A stretch of DNA of 64,000 nt from assembly GCA_963798865.1 (NCBI GenBank), contig CAWCVZ010000004.1:1302001-1366000 (forward strand). The letters run 5' to 3'. This document shows positions 36,441 to 45,755 of the stretch, piece by piece; the stretch's first letter is position 1, and each line of letters begins with the position of its first letter. The position numbers were made by a program, and so were the translations under genes. The stretch comes from RBG-16-34-14 sp963798865. Its GTDB lineage: Bacteria; Bacteroidota; Ignavibacteria; Ignavibacteriales; Ignavibacteriaceae. Under the pieces are notes generated by a model. It did not search any database. It worked only from the letters and a program-made list of their open reading frames with translations, and had not been told where the DNA came from.

Positions 36441-37376
36441 ATGAAAAAACATCTGCCGGTTATTCTATCAATTCTGTTTTTCATTTCAATAAAAATAAAT
36501 GCACAAAACACATATGAATTTCTAAGACTTGATATGAGCGCTAGAGCCGGAGCTTTAGGCGGAAGTTTTGTTTCTAATAATGATGACCCGGATGTTATTT
36601 TTTATAATCCTGCCGGAATGGAACTTTTAACCGATAACCCAATTTCTTTTTCTTTTGTTAAACATCTTCTTGATATAAATCTAGCTAGTTTATCTTATTC
36701 AACTGAGATTAGTGATTTAGGAAGATTTGGAGCCGGGGTTAAATATATTAATTACGGAACTTTCAAAGGTGCAGATGAAAATGGACTGTTAACAAATGAG
36801 TTTGGTGCTGGCGAAGTCGCATTTATTCTCGGTTATGCAAATCAGCTTGATGAAAATTTTTATTATGGCGCTAATGCAAAATTTATTTATTCGGGTATAG
36901 AAAAATATTCTTCGTCTGCCATTGGATTTGATTTCGGACTTCATTATGCAGTCCCGGGGCAGCAATTAAATGTAGGTTTTGCAGTATTAAATGTCGGAAC
37001 ACAACTCTCTTCATACATAAGCACCAAAGAAGATTTACCTCTCGATTTTGTAATCGGGATTTCAAAAAGACTTGAATACCTTCCTTTAAGATTATCTCTT
37101 GACTTTCATAAGCTTAATGAAGAGAGAGATGATTTCTTGCAAAAATTTAAAGCTTTCACTGTAGGTGCTGAATTTACTTTAAGCAAAACTCTCCGTTTAA
37201 GATTTGGTTACGATAATGAAAAAAGATCTGAGCTGAAGATTGGTTCATTTGCTGGTATAGCAGGATTTAATGTTGGGCTTGGCGCGGTAATTTCTAACTA
37301 CAGGTTCGATTATGGTTTCTCTTCGATGGGAGCCATCGGAGAACTTCACAGAATAAGTGTTTCTACTACTTTATAG
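36441..37376 (+). CDS. PorQ/PorV-family outer-membrane protein
   Basis: 311 residues from the ATG at 36441, preceded by AGAGG. A longer in-frame start at 36399 would precede the signal peptide with a non-conserved stretch. Signal peptide at ~1-20 ending in INAQ. The mature N-terminus LRLDMSARAGALGGSF and YNPAGM are the hallmark of the PorV/PorQ barrel family linked to type IX secretion in Bacteroidota. Beta strands run to the C-terminus. No other por/gld gene is in the window. Confidence 0.82.
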   Translation: MKKHLPVILSILFFISIKINAQNTYEFLRLDMSARAGALGGSFVSNNDDPDVIFYNPAGMELLTDNPISFSFVKHLLDINLASLSYSTEISDLGRFGAGVKYINYGTFKGADENGLLTNEFGAGEVAFILGYANQLDENFYYGANAKFIYSGIEKYSSSAIGFDFGLHYAVPGQQLNVGFAVLNVGTQLSSYISTKEDLPLDFVIGISKRLEYLPLRLSLDFHKLNEERDDFLQKFKAFTVGAEFTLSKTLRLRFGYDNEKRSELKIGSFAGIAGFNVGLGAVISNYRFDYGFSSMGAIGELHRISVSTTL

Positions 37377-37389
37377 TTATTTAGAATCT

Positions 37390-38535
37390 TTATTTCTTAA
37401 AAGGATTTTTTAAATAACCTTCGGCAAGTTTGTGGGAGTTTGCATATTCATCCAGGTCAAGAACCTGTTCATATTTATTCTTCGCCTCATTTCTTTTAGA
37501 CTGCAAATCATAAATCATTCCCTGGTATAGAACCGCATTAATCATAAATCCGGAATCTTCCTCATCAACTTCTTTTGATATTCTTTCGCAATCATTAAAA
37601 AAATAAAATGATGAATCTAGCTGATTGGTATTAAAATATTGAAGACCCACATAATAATCAGCTTCACGCCGGGTTCTCTTATTATCATAACCCGGTAATC
37701 CTTTTTTATCAAGCAGGTTTTTGAAAATTGCCTGCGCAGAAATATAATCTCCTTTTTTAGCAGCTATTCTTCCATACCATCTTTGAAAAGTCGGATTGTC
37801 CGGAAATTCTTTAATCAAAATTTGGGCATACTCATCCGCTTTAAAAGGATTATTTTCGAAGTTGTAATATAGAGTCATTAAAAAATATTGTGCTTCATAT
37901 TTAGCATACTTACCATTTTGCGCTGTATTATTTAGCTGCTCAATGCCTTTCTTTTTATCTCCGTCAGGAAAAAAAAGCATTAAAGGTTTTACAATCGGGT
38001 ATTCTTCAGGAATAACCGCAGCGTAATAATTATAAATTCCAAAGCCAAGCTGTACATCTACATTTTTAGGATCGAGGTTTGAAGCCTTCTCAACAATTGG
38101 CAAAGCATCTCTTCCATCATCAGCAGCTTTCAACCAGCTATCCCTGAAAGCTCTGAGTCTTCCGCGAAAACCAATTGCACCTCCTTTGAAAAACAGTGCA
38201 TCAACATTTTCAGGATTTTTCTTCAAAAGCTGGTCGCACTGGTAAATTACATCTTCAAGCTTCTGAAAGAATATATCATCGTGATCTTCCGAATCAGGAT
38301 TAATAAGAATTTTCCACCAGTCAATCATTGCAAGGAAAAATCTTCCTGAAGGATGATTTGGATAATCGGCTATCACTCTTCTGAAAGTTTTTTCAGCTTC
38401 AGGAAATTTTATATTATAAATTTGTTTAATTCCTGTTGTTATTAAGGAATCAAACTTTGCGTCCTGGGCAAAGATTTCTGGAATATGAAAAAGAATGATA
38501 ACAAACAGATAAATAAATTTCTTTTTAATACTCAT
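37390..38535 (-). CDS. Secreted TPR protein
   Basis: 381 residues. Signal peptide ending in IFAQ (~23). At least six tetratricopeptide-like helical pairs follow (for example EAEKTFRRVIADYPNHPSGRFFLAM and EAQYFLMTLYYNFENNPFKADEYAQ in part). No catalytic motif. It converges with the PorQ-like gene (13 bases between the stops) and lies just below the terminator that ends the upstream gene at 38607, so it has its own promoter. Periplasmic protein-interaction role inferred. Confidence 0.72.
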   Translation of the reverse strand: MSIKKKFIYLFVIILFHIPEIFAQDAKFDSLITTGIKQIYNIKFPEAEKTFRRVIADYPNHPSGRFFLAMIDWWKILINPDSEDHDDIFFQKLEDVIYQCDQLLKKNPENVDALFFKGGAIGFRGRLRAFRDSWLKAADDGRDALPIVEKASNLDPKNVDVQLGFGIYNYYAAVIPEEYPIVKPLMLFFPDGDKKKGIEQLNNTAQNGKYAKYEAQYFLMTLYYNFENNPFKADEYAQILIKEFPDNPTFQRWYGRIAAKKGDYISAQAIFKNLLDKKGLPGYDNKRTRREADYYVGLQYFNTNQLDSSFYFFNDCERISKEVDEEDSGFMINAVLYQGMIYDLQSKRNEAKNKYEQVLDLDEYANSHKLAEGYLKNPFKK

Positions 38536-38552
38536 TTAAATACTTTATAAAT

Positions 38553-38577
38553 AAAAAGCGGAGAAAAAGTTCTCCGC
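38553..38577 (-). terminator. Intrinsic terminator after the 38607 gene
   Basis: Perfect 8-bp GC-rich stem (GCGGAGAA against TTCTCCGC, loop of 4) followed on the minus strand by TTTTT. It lies between the FN3-like protein gene and the TPR gene. Confidence 0.85.
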
Positions 38578-38606
38578 ATTAAATAATAATTTCATCAAAT
38601 ATTCTT

Positions 38607-39479
38607 TTATAAAATTCTCAAATTTTTAATCGGCTGAAGCTTATAATCAAATTTAATTGTAAAGTAAGTTTGATTGACATTCGGAGGAGTAATGCTCTTT
38701 ATCCAAACCTTGGCAAAATAACCTTCCTGTGTTTTAACAAGGTAAACATCGCCAAGATTAACAGAAAGAAAAGTTTCATCGGCTTCGGGTAAATTAGTTT
38801 CATCAAATGCCGATTGACCTGAACCGATATTTTTTATCCGTGTAAGTTTAAAACCCTGGTCAAGCCCGCCCGGAGAAAAGAAAAAAGGATCGCTTCCCAA
38901 TTCCCTAATATGAAGATCAATCTTGCCGGCATTTGATTGTGTATAAGGATATTGGGTGCCTACGCCGGATAAAATATTCCATCCATAACCGCTCATAGAA
39001 GAAGTATTTTCCTGGTATGAATCAATCATACCTGTAGTATCATAAAAAACACCAGCGTAAATCTCTGTTTCTAATGAATCACTTTTTGTTCCGTCATTCT
39101 TCTCTGCAAGAATAAAAGTTTTAAATCTCTTTCCTCTTTCAAGAGGATTAATAGAATGGGTTTTTATATTTTTATTTAACTGCTGTTCCTGGAAAACTGA
39201 AATTTTATGATTATTGCTATCCAGTTCAACAGTAATTATTCTGTAACCTTTAAAGTCATTATCATTTTCATCTGAAGAAGCAGTCCAGTTAAAAGTAACT
39301 TTAGAATCTCCCCCTGCACTTGCTTCAACTTTAAAAGTAAATGAACCCGGTGCCCTTACAGAATTTGCAGCAGGTGGATTCTCATTGTTGTTAGTGCTGC
39401 AATCACCGCCCATAAAAATATAAGATAAGAACAAAACAACAGCAGATGTAAAAAATAAATTTAGTTTTCTCTGTAGCAT
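38607..39479 (-). CDS. Exported protein with a fibronectin III-like domain
   Basis: 290 residues from the ATG at 39479. A GTG two codons upstream is less likely. An N-terminal hydrophobic segment (~8-26) ends in GGDC. This is a poor lipobox because Asp precedes Cys, so lipoprotein anchoring is uncertain. The segment FNWTASSDENDNDFKGYRI around 70-90 matches a fibronectin type III strand pattern. The rest is unassigned beta-rich sequence. It ends at a strong terminator and is monocistronic. Function unknown. Confidence 0.65.
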   Translation of the reverse strand: MLQRKLNLFFTSAVVLFLSYIFMGGDCSTNNNENPPAANSVRAPGSFTFKVEASAGGDSKVTFNWTASSDENDNDFKGYRIITVELDSNNHKISVFQEQQLNKNIKTHSINPLERGKRFKTFILAEKNDGTKSDSLETEIYAGVFYDTTGMIDSYQENTSSMSGYGWNILSGVGTQYPYTQSNAGKIDLHIRELGSDPFFFSPGGLDQGFKLTRIKNIGSGQSAFDETNLPEADETFLSVNLGDVYLVKTQEGYFAKVWIKSITPPNVNQTYFTIKFDYKLQPIKNLRIL

Positions 39480-39566
39480 ATACACTTCCCTTTTTACTTA
39501 AACATTTTTCAGTTGCAAAGATTAAACGGCAACTGATTTAATAAAAGTCAAAATAAAATATCACTC

Positions 39567-41063
39567 TTAAATGCTCAGCCTATTGCTTAGATAGGAATGA
39601 AGCTGATCAATTTGAACTCTAACCTGTTCCATAGTATCCCGTTCCCTGATAGTTACAGTCTGATCATCGAGCGTTTGTGTATCAACAGTAATACAAAAAG
39701 GAGTACCGGCCTCATCCTGTCTTCTGTATCTTCTGCCCACTGCGCCTTTATCATCATAAAAAACTTTAAAATTTTTTCTTAAATCTTTTTCAATCCGCTC
39801 AGCGATTTCCGGCATTCCATCTTTATTTACAAGAGGAAGTACCGCAGCTTTAATTGGAGCCAGCCTTGGATGAAATTTTAATACAGTTCTTACTTCACCA
39901 TTAACTTCCTCTTCATAATAAGCATCAGTTAAAAAAGCCATAAACGATCTGCTGGCACCTGCAGAAGTTTCTATAATGAAAGGAATAAATTTTTCTTTCG
40001 ATTCTTCATCAAAATATTTTAAAGATTTACCTGAAAATTCCTCGTGCCTGCTTAAATCAAAATTTGTCCTGTTGTGAATTCCTTCAATCTCTCCCCAACC
40101 GAAAGGAAATTCATATTCAATATCAGTTGCTTCTTTAGCATAATGTGCAAGTTTCTCTTTCGGATGATCATGATAACGTAACTTAGTATCATTCATTCCA
40201 AGATCTTTAAACCATTGAAGTCTTTCGCCTTTCCAGTAGTCATACCATTTTTTATCATCAACAGGTTTAACAAAAAATTGCATTTCCATTTGCTCAAATT
40301 CTCTTGTTCTGAAAAGGAAATTTTTTGTATTTATTTCATTACGGAAAGCCTTACCAACCTGTGCAATTCCAAATGGAAGCTTTTGTCTTGAAGATGATTG
40401 AACATTTAGAAAATTAACAAAAATTCCCTGGGCAGTTTCGGGTCTTAAATAAACAACCGCCCCTGAATCTTCAACCGGGCCGATAAAAGTTTTAAACATT
40501 AAATTAAACTGGCGGGCTGAAGTAAATGTATTTTTATTTCCGCATTGCGGGCAATTAATTTCCCGTAAAAGTTTTAAACTTAAATCCGGATTTTCCAGGA
40601 TTGAACTGAAAGGATCTTCTGTTTGAAAAGCGCTGCTGAATTTATCTACCAGAGTCGGATCATTAATAATTGAAGTTCTGAGATCTTCAAGAGCTTTGGA
40701 TTTCTTTTTTTCATTAATTAATTCTGAAAGCGTATCAATTCTGAAACGTGCTTTACATTGTTTGCAATCAACCATCGGGTCAGTAAAATTTTCAACGTGC
40801 CCGGAAGCTTCCCAGACTTTTGGATGCATTAAAATTGAAGCATCAAGCCCTTCAATATTATCACGATAAGTCATCCATTTCCACCATTCCTCTTTAATGT
40901 TGCGTAAAAGCTCAACGCCTAAAGGACCATAATCCCAGCATCCGTTTAACCCGCCATAAATTTCACTTGATTGAAAAACAAATCCTCTCCTTTTTGAAAG
41001 AGAAACGATTTTATCTAATATTTCTGATCTGCCTGCCGGTTTACCTGCCGATGAAGCAGGCAA
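39567..41063 (-). CDS. glyS: Glycyl-tRNA synthetase, single-chain dimeric type
   Basis: Charges tRNA-Gly. 498 residues, class II synthetase of the archaeal/Thermus type. Signatures: FQSSEIYGGLNGCWDYGPLG, FRNEINTK (motif 2), a zinc-binding insert with CKQCKARF and INCPQCGNKNT, and ASRSFMAFLTDAY (motif 3). The start is doubtful: no in-frame ATG precedes the conserved sequence. The first possible start is a TTG at 41063 inside a GC-rich repeat encoding PASSAGKPAGRS, upstream of the conserved SEILDKIVSLSKRRGF. Confidence 0.93.
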   Translation of the reverse strand: MPASSAGKPAGRSEILDKIVSLSKRRGFVFQSSEIYGGLNGCWDYGPLGVELLRNIKEEWWKWMTYRDNIEGLDASILMHPKVWEASGHVENFTDPMVDCKQCKARFRIDTLSELINEKKKSKALEDLRTSIINDPTLVDKFSSAFQTEDPFSSILENPDLSLKLLREINCPQCGNKNTFTSARQFNLMFKTFIGPVEDSGAVVYLRPETAQGIFVNFLNVQSSSRQKLPFGIAQVGKAFRNEINTKNFLFRTREFEQMEMQFFVKPVDDKKWYDYWKGERLQWFKDLGMNDTKLRYHDHPKEKLAHYAKEATDIEYEFPFGWGEIEGIHNRTNFDLSRHEEFSGKSLKYFDEESKEKFIPFIIETSAGASRSFMAFLTDAYYEEEVNGEVRTVLKFHPRLAPIKAAVLPLVNKDGMPEIAERIEKDLRKNFKVFYDDKGAVGRRYRRQDEAGTPFCITVDTQTLDDQTVTIRERDTMEQVRVQIDQLHSYLSNRLSI

Positions 41064-41071
41064 GGCAGGAC
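41029..41071. repeat. GC-rich palindromic repeat at the glyS start
   Basis: A CCTGCC/GGCAGG-rich stretch with several complementary arms (for example CTGCCTGCC at 41029-41037 and GGCAAGGCAGG at 41060-41070). It is far richer in G+C than the surroundings. It resembles dispersed palindromic elements of this lineage. No second copy is in the window. Confidence 0.5.
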
Positions 41072-41225
41072 GGTTATTTGGTTTTTTTTCTATGACACGC
41101 TCCGAAAAGTTTTTAAAAATTCCTTTAAATATACTAAAATGAAGGATTAATTTTTTACCGGGCTTTAGAGGTTAGAGCAAAAGAAATTATATTTGATAAG
41201 CAAGAATTTCTTTATAAGGAGTATT

Positions 41226-41837
41226 ATGCTAAAGAAATTGATTCCCAAAGAAGAAAAATATTTCGAAGATTTTAATGAAATGATTTCTCACATTTCTGAA
41301 ATGGCGAAGTATTCCAACCAGCTTTTCTCTGCTGAAATATTTGATCACAATCTTCTCTTAAAAATAAAACCTCTCGAACAAAGATGTGATGAATTATCTT
41401 CAAAAATAATTAAGCGGCTTAACAAAACTTTTATTACACCTTTTGACCGCGAGGATATTTTTGCTTTGGTCAAAAGATTATCTGCAATAAGCGATATGCT
41501 TTTAGGCGCAACAAACAGGGTTGAAACTTTTAACATCACAAAAAAAATTAAGTATGCTGATAAAGTTTCTTCAATTATTCTTCAGCAGATTGTTGAACTG
41601 GGAATTGCAATCCAGGATATAAAAGCAAGAAGAATTAATGAATGCAAAGCAGTTAATGATCTTGAATCTGAAGCGGACAGAATTTACCAGCTTGCAAACA
41701 AGGAATTATTTGAACAGGAAAAAGATGCAATAATGATTATCAAAGTTAAAGAGATTCTTGATATACTTGAACGAACAAGCGACAAATGCCAGTCCGCAGC
41801 AAATATTATTCTTTCAATTTTTATAAAAAACAACTAA
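41226..41837 (+). CDS. DUF47/PhoU-like phosphate transport regulator
   Basis: 203 residues, all-helical, of the DUF47 (TIGR00153) family. These proteins pair with Pit phosphate transporters and probably tune them. The ATG at 41226 is chosen because AAGGAG stands just before it. The longer in-frame start at 41193 lacks support. Motifs include FDREDIFAL and DLESEADRIY. The Pit gene follows after 4 bases, so the two are one operon. Confidence 0.88.
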   Translation: MLKKLIPKEEKYFEDFNEMISHISEMAKYSNQLFSAEIFDHNLLLKIKPLEQRCDELSSKIIKRLNKTFITPFDREDIFALVKRLSAISDMLLGATNRVETFNITKKIKYADKVSSIILQQIVELGIAIQDIKARRINECKAVNDLESEADRIYQLANKELFEQEKDAIMIIKVKEILDILERTSDKCQSAANIILSIFIKNN

Positions 41838-41841
41838 CCCA

Positions 41842-42840
41842 ATGATTTTTGCAGTTCTCATTATTCTTCTTGCACTGGTCTTTGATTTTTATAATGGAAT
41901 GAACGATGCAGCAAACTCAATTGCAACGGTAGTTTCCACCCGTGTGTTATCCCCTTTCCAGGCAGTTATCTGGGCAGCATTTTTTAATTTTGCCGCCGCA
42001 TTTTTATTTGGAGTTAATGTTGCAAATACTATCGGCAAAGGAATTGTTGATGTTGCAGTGGTTGATAACTTCGTAATCTTTTCGGGATTAATCGGAGCGA
42101 TTATTTGTACAGCAACTGCAACTCATTATGGTTTACCGATAAGCGTTTCGCATTCAATTATAGGAGGCTACGGCGGTGCTGCAGTTGCAAAGGCAGGATT
42201 TGCAGCAATTATTCTTTCCGGTTATTCGAAAGTATTAATTTTTATTTTCCTAGCACCAATACTTGCATTTGTTGTCGCTATTTTATTCTCCGTTTTAACT
42301 TTGTGGATTGTTAGAAATAAATCTCCATATAAAGTTGATAAATATTTCAGGAAGCTTCAGCTTGTTTCAGCAGCATTATACAGTTTAAGCCATGGCGCAA
42401 ACGATGCACAAAAAACTATGGGAATAATTGCTGTTGTGCTTTTTACAAATGGATTGCTCGGAGATGTTTTCCAGGTTCCGTTTGGAGTTATAGTTTTAAG
42501 CTACTCTGTTATTTCTTTCGGAACTCTTGTCGGCGGATGGAAAGTAATAAGAACTCTTGGAATGAGGATAACAAAACTTACTCCTTTCGGGGGATTCAGT
42601 GCAGAAACTTCAGCAGGATTAACTATATCACTTGCTTCAATTTTCGGAATTCCGGTCAGCACAACTCATACTATAACAGGAGCTATAATCGGTGTTGGTT
42701 CAATCAGGAGTATTTCTGCTGTAAGATGGGGAGTTGCAAGAAATATTTTATGGGCGTGGGTTTTAACTATTCCTTTATCTGCAGGTTTTGCTGTTTTGAC
42801 TTATTACTTGTCAGGCTATATCCGAACTTTTTTTGTTTGA
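41842..42840 (+). CDS. pit: Low-affinity inorganic phosphate transporter, Pit family
   Basis: 332 residues, about ten membrane spans. The two PHO4 signature repeats are clear: NGMNDAANSIATVVSTRVL near residue 18 and SHGANDAQKTMG in the second half. Proton- or sodium-coupled uptake of phosphate, or of metal phosphate, across the inner membrane. Shorter than E. coli PitA because the central cytoplasmic loop is missing, as in many Bacteroidota. Paired with the DUF47 gene. Confidence 0.94.
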   Translation: MIFAVLIILLALVFDFYNGMNDAANSIATVVSTRVLSPFQAVIWAAFFNFAAAFLFGVNVANTIGKGIVDVAVVDNFVIFSGLIGAIICTATATHYGLPISVSHSIIGGYGGAAVAKAGFAAIILSGYSKVLIFIFLAPILAFVVAILFSVLTLWIVRNKSPYKVDKYFRKLQLVSAALYSLSHGANDAQKTMGIIAVVLFTNGLLGDVFQVPFGVIVLSYSVISFGTLVGGWKVIRTLGMRITKLTPFGGFSAETSAGLTISLASIFGIPVSTTHTITGAIIGVGSIRSISAVRWGVARNILWAWVLTIPLSAGFAVLTYYLSGYIRTFFV

Positions 42841-43424
42841 GAATATTAAAGAACTCTTTATTTTCTTTTGATACATAATTCTATACAGCAACTATCCTGC
42901 TCTAAATCTCTTTATTAAAATTTTTATTGATTCTGAAAAGAAGAGTAGATAATATTGAAATAACAAAAAGAGTAAATTGTAAAAAATGGGTGGTTTACAA
43001 TTCCGGTTAAGTAACAGTTAGCTTGTTAATAACAAAAAATCAATTATGTTTTTGGTTACTGAAGAGGATGCGCTTAATTTAATTTCTCAAGATGCATTAA
43101 ATTTTAGGATTCAGATAGAGCCTAACATTATTTCCAAAGTACAACTTTATATGACTGGAAAAATTACTAAGGTTGTTGAAGTTTTTGGAATTGGACCGGT
43201 CGGATAAGAGGATTTGGTTTTTATTTGAATACCATAAGGTAATTAATAACACCATTAATAATCAGTATCGTGTTTTTGTTTTTAAAGATGGTTCTTATCC
43301 TGGTAAAGGAAATTGGAATCTATAATTGCATAAAAAATAACAAGCAATGCTAAATTAAATTCGGATTACCTTTTTAATTATTTACAATATATGAGCTGAC
43401 AACCGTAATAAAGTTGTAGGGAAA
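42841..43424. other. Apparently decayed region with gene fragments
   Basis: 584 bases with no intact gene. An ORF of 53 codons at 43046-43207 (MFLVTEEDALNLI...) ends in GIGPVG. Coding-like text continues in a second frame (RGFGFYLNT, ~43203) and in a third frame (QYRVFVFKDGSYPGKGNWN, ~43260-43325). This pattern suggests one former gene broken by several frameshifts. An 8-bp inverted repeat ATTGTAAA/TTTACAAT is near 42975-43000. Nothing else recognised. Confidence 0.45.
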
Positions 43425-43843
43425 GTGACCATAGGAACTAAATATAAATCATGGAAGATAGTTATGCTCTTTGGAGTCGGATATGCTGTTGTGGGTATTG
43501 CTTTTCCCAATCCACCTGGTCCAAGCCAAACACAACAAATGTGGGTCTTGCCGCTTGGATTATCAGTGTCATTATCTTTGGAATTCAGATTTGGTATGAA
43601 CATTTTCGGTTTCATAATATACCTCGGATAATCGCACTTCACGTATCCGTAGCTGTTGCACTTGGAGCTTTCGGTCTTGCAATTGCAGCTAATATACATT
43701 CATTGTATTCTATAACAGCTTTTCGCCCTTTACTCATTATATCGCTGATTCTTTGGCCAATTATTGTTGGAGTACCGGCATTTGTGATTGCTATTGTTAT
43801 TGCTGTGATACTTGCGAGAATAAAGCCACCTGACAGGCAATAA
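43425..43843 (+). pseudogene. Small four-helix membrane protein gene broken by a frameshift
   Basis: The frame starting at 43425 gives MLFGVGYAVVGIAFPNPPG and then loses sense near QQMW. From there the frame that reads through 43843 continues with AAWIISVIIFGIQIWYEHFR, ALHVSVAVALGAFGLAIAANIH and a last hydrophobic helix ending in RIKPPDRQ. Adding one base near 43546 joins them into about 139 residues with four membrane spans. This resembles a widespread small membrane protein family of unknown function. Either decay or an assembly indel. Confidence 0.6.
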
Positions 43844-43852
43844 ATAGATTTT

Positions 43853-44776
43853 CTATCTCTGAAACTTCAGAAGGGTTCCTAACAAATTTTTTATCTTTTT
43901 CTGATCTTTATTTAATCTTTTATTTTTTTTCTTAACTACATCGAGAAGATTTAGAGATTGAACTATATAATTATTGTAAAGCATTTTATTTCCCTTCTTC
44001 AAAGCTCTTAAATGCTTTTCAATCGTCTTGTAATCCCCTCTCTCAACAGGACCGGATAAAGCCTTAGCAGGACCAACATTTTTTATATTATCCAGAGTTG
44101 AATTAACTGTTGATTCAATTACCGAAAAGTAATCTATGTTTTTTGATTCTGTCATTCGAAAAAGCTTTTCCGAAGAGAATAAATTTCCAGCAAGAAAATT
44201 TGAAGCGAATACACCTGCCAGGTGATAGAATATTTTCTTATCTGATTTTAAATGAAAAGGTTTTAATACCAAATCCATTGCAAGACTATCAAGAAAATTC
44301 TTAACCAGTTTATTTTCTGCTTCAATAGCAACAGAGCAATTTTTTATTTCAACAATTTTAGTTGAAGGAAAAGTCTGCATTATATGAAAAGATGCGATGG
44401 AAGCTTTCTTTTTCCTGAGCGGTTTTAGTTCATTAATATCGAGAGCGCCGGAGACATGAATAAACAACGAGTTTCTAAAATCAAGTTTGCTTTTTAGTAA
44501 AAGACGTGCCGTTTTTTCTATCTGGCTGTCGGGAACAGTCAGAAAAAATATATTAGTCTCTTTTGAAAGAGAATTAATCTTATTGGAGCTGAGCGGGATT
44601 TTTAATTGTTTCGACAGTTTATCCGCTGAAGATTTTTTTCTGCTTATTATAGAAGAGACGTTATAAGCTGCTTTTAATAACGCAGAACATAAAGAGTATG
44701 CAATTTTTCCAGCCCCGATAATAGCAATGTTAGATTCTTCTGAAAACAAATTTTTATTTTTAATTAATTGATTCAT
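43853..44776 (-). CDS. Rossmann-fold protein with DUF2520 domain
   Basis: 307 residues. N-terminal NAD(P)-binding motif IIGAGKIAYSL, followed by the DUF2520 C-terminal helical domain. This resembles 6-phosphogluconate-dehydrogenase-like and ketopantoate-reductase-like proteins. The substrate is unknown, although the family is sometimes linked to short-chain or F420-type reductases. The start is fixed because an in-frame stop (TGA) immediately precedes it, in the TTCA/TGAA repeat region. Signature VSGALDINEL and SFHIMQTFP are visible. Confidence 0.8.
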   Translation of the reverse strand: MNQLIKNKNLFSEESNIAIIGAGKIAYSLCSALLKAAYNVSSIISRKKSSADKLSKQLKIPLSSNKINSLSKETNIFFLTVPDSQIEKTARLLLKSKLDFRNSLFIHVSGALDINELKPLRKKKASIASFHIMQTFPSTKIVEIKNCSVAIEAENKLVKNFLDSLAMDLVLKPFHLKSDKKIFYHLAGVFASNFLAGNLFSSEKLFRMTESKNIDYFSVIESTVNSTLDNIKNVGPAKALSGPVERGDYKTIEKHLRALKKGNKMLYNNYIVQSLNLLDVVKKKNKRLNKDQKKIKNLLGTLLKFQR

Positions 44777-44860
44777 TCACTCATTCATCCATCCATTCAT
44801 TACCTAAATGTAACGTGAATTGAATAACAGAATGTTTGAATGATTGAATGATTGAATGAT
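44771..44860. repeat. TTCA/TGAA inverted tetranucleotide repeat
   Basis: The arm attcattcactcattcatc and following bases (44771-44800) are complementary to tgaatgattgaatgattgaa and following bases (44837-44860). Together they can form a long imperfect hairpin upstream of the DUF2520 gene. A sister element is at 45756-45856 on the other side of the Memo gene. Confidence 0.55.
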
Positions 44861-44881
44861 AAAAACAAAATGGTTCTTTAG

Positions 44882-45700
44882 TTAACCAAAAATAACTGCC
44901 GAAAGATAACCAACAACTTCCCTATAATCACCTGTTGTATCTCCCGAATTGCATCTGTGAAGGACTTCCGATTTTTTTTTATTTAATGCTGAAGCTGCTT
45001 TCATAGCTGTTACAATTGTTCCTCCGCCGCAGGCTTCGCAATTCTTCAACTGGAAATCTTTCTGAAGCTTTTCAAAATCAAAATCGAGAATTCTTTTTTC
45101 AACAATTGAATCAAGCTTATCAGAAGCATCCCCCGAATAATAATGTGACAAATCTGAACTTGCGACAACAACTGTCTTATTATCAACAAAAGAAGATAAT
45201 TTTTCAGCGAGTTCATTAACAAATAAACTTCCCTGGGCTCCCATAACAACCGGAACAATTTTAAAATCATTTAAAACCATCTGCAGAAAAGGAATCTGAA
45301 CTTCGATTGCATGTTCCTCACCATGACCTTCAGAACCTTTAAAGATTGTTCTGCTTTCTCCGACTAACTTATCTGCTAAATTTTTATCAACTTCCACAAC
45401 ACCAAGCGGAGTTTCATAGGCATCACCATTGTAAACAGAAATTCCCGGGAAGTATTCTCTATGACTTGGAGAAATAATAATTACAGTTTCAAAGTTTTTA
45501 TCTTTTAAAAGATTAAACCCATAAGCGGCTGTTCTTCCTGAATAAATATAACCGGCATGAGGAACAACAATTCCAAAAATGTTATCAAAGGTTTTTTTTG
45601 AATCTGAAATTGAAAGCAGGGTTTTTACTTCATCTGCAAGTTTGCTTTTTGAGGAAGGATAAAATAATCCGGCAACTGCAGGCTGTCTGATTTTATTCAT
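44882..45700 (-). CDS. Memo-family protein (AmmeMemoRadiSam system protein B)
   Basis: 272 residues. The fold is related to nonhaem iron dioxygenases. Family motifs are visible: RQPAVAGLFYP at the N-terminus, VVPHAGYIYSG, ISPSHREYF, GHGEEHAIEVQIPFLQ and SSDLSHY. Metal ligands are expected in the HAGY, PSH and SDLSH motifs, and a catalytic Cys in the C-terminal CEACGGG. In bacteria, Memo, AMMECR1 and a radical SAM protein form a conserved trio of unknown task. Its partner AMMECR1 is the next gene upstream; the radical SAM gene is not in the window. Confidence 0.9.
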   Translation of the reverse strand: MNKIRQPAVAGLFYPSSKSKLADEVKTLLSISDSKKTFDNIFGIVVPHAGYIYSGRTAAYGFNLLKDKNFETVIIISPSHREYFPGISVYNGDAYETPLGVVEVDKNLADKLVGESRTIFKGSEGHGEEHAIEVQIPFLQMVLNDFKIVPVVMGAQGSLFVNELAEKLSSFVDNKTVVVASSDLSHYYSGDASDKLDSIVEKRILDFDFEKLQKDFQLKNCEACGGGTIVTAMKAASALNKKKSEVLHRCNSGDTTGDYREVVGYLSAVIFG

Positions 45701-45755
45701 TTACTACTTCTAATGTTCAATTAAATTTCGTAAAACATTATCAGAAATCAATTTT

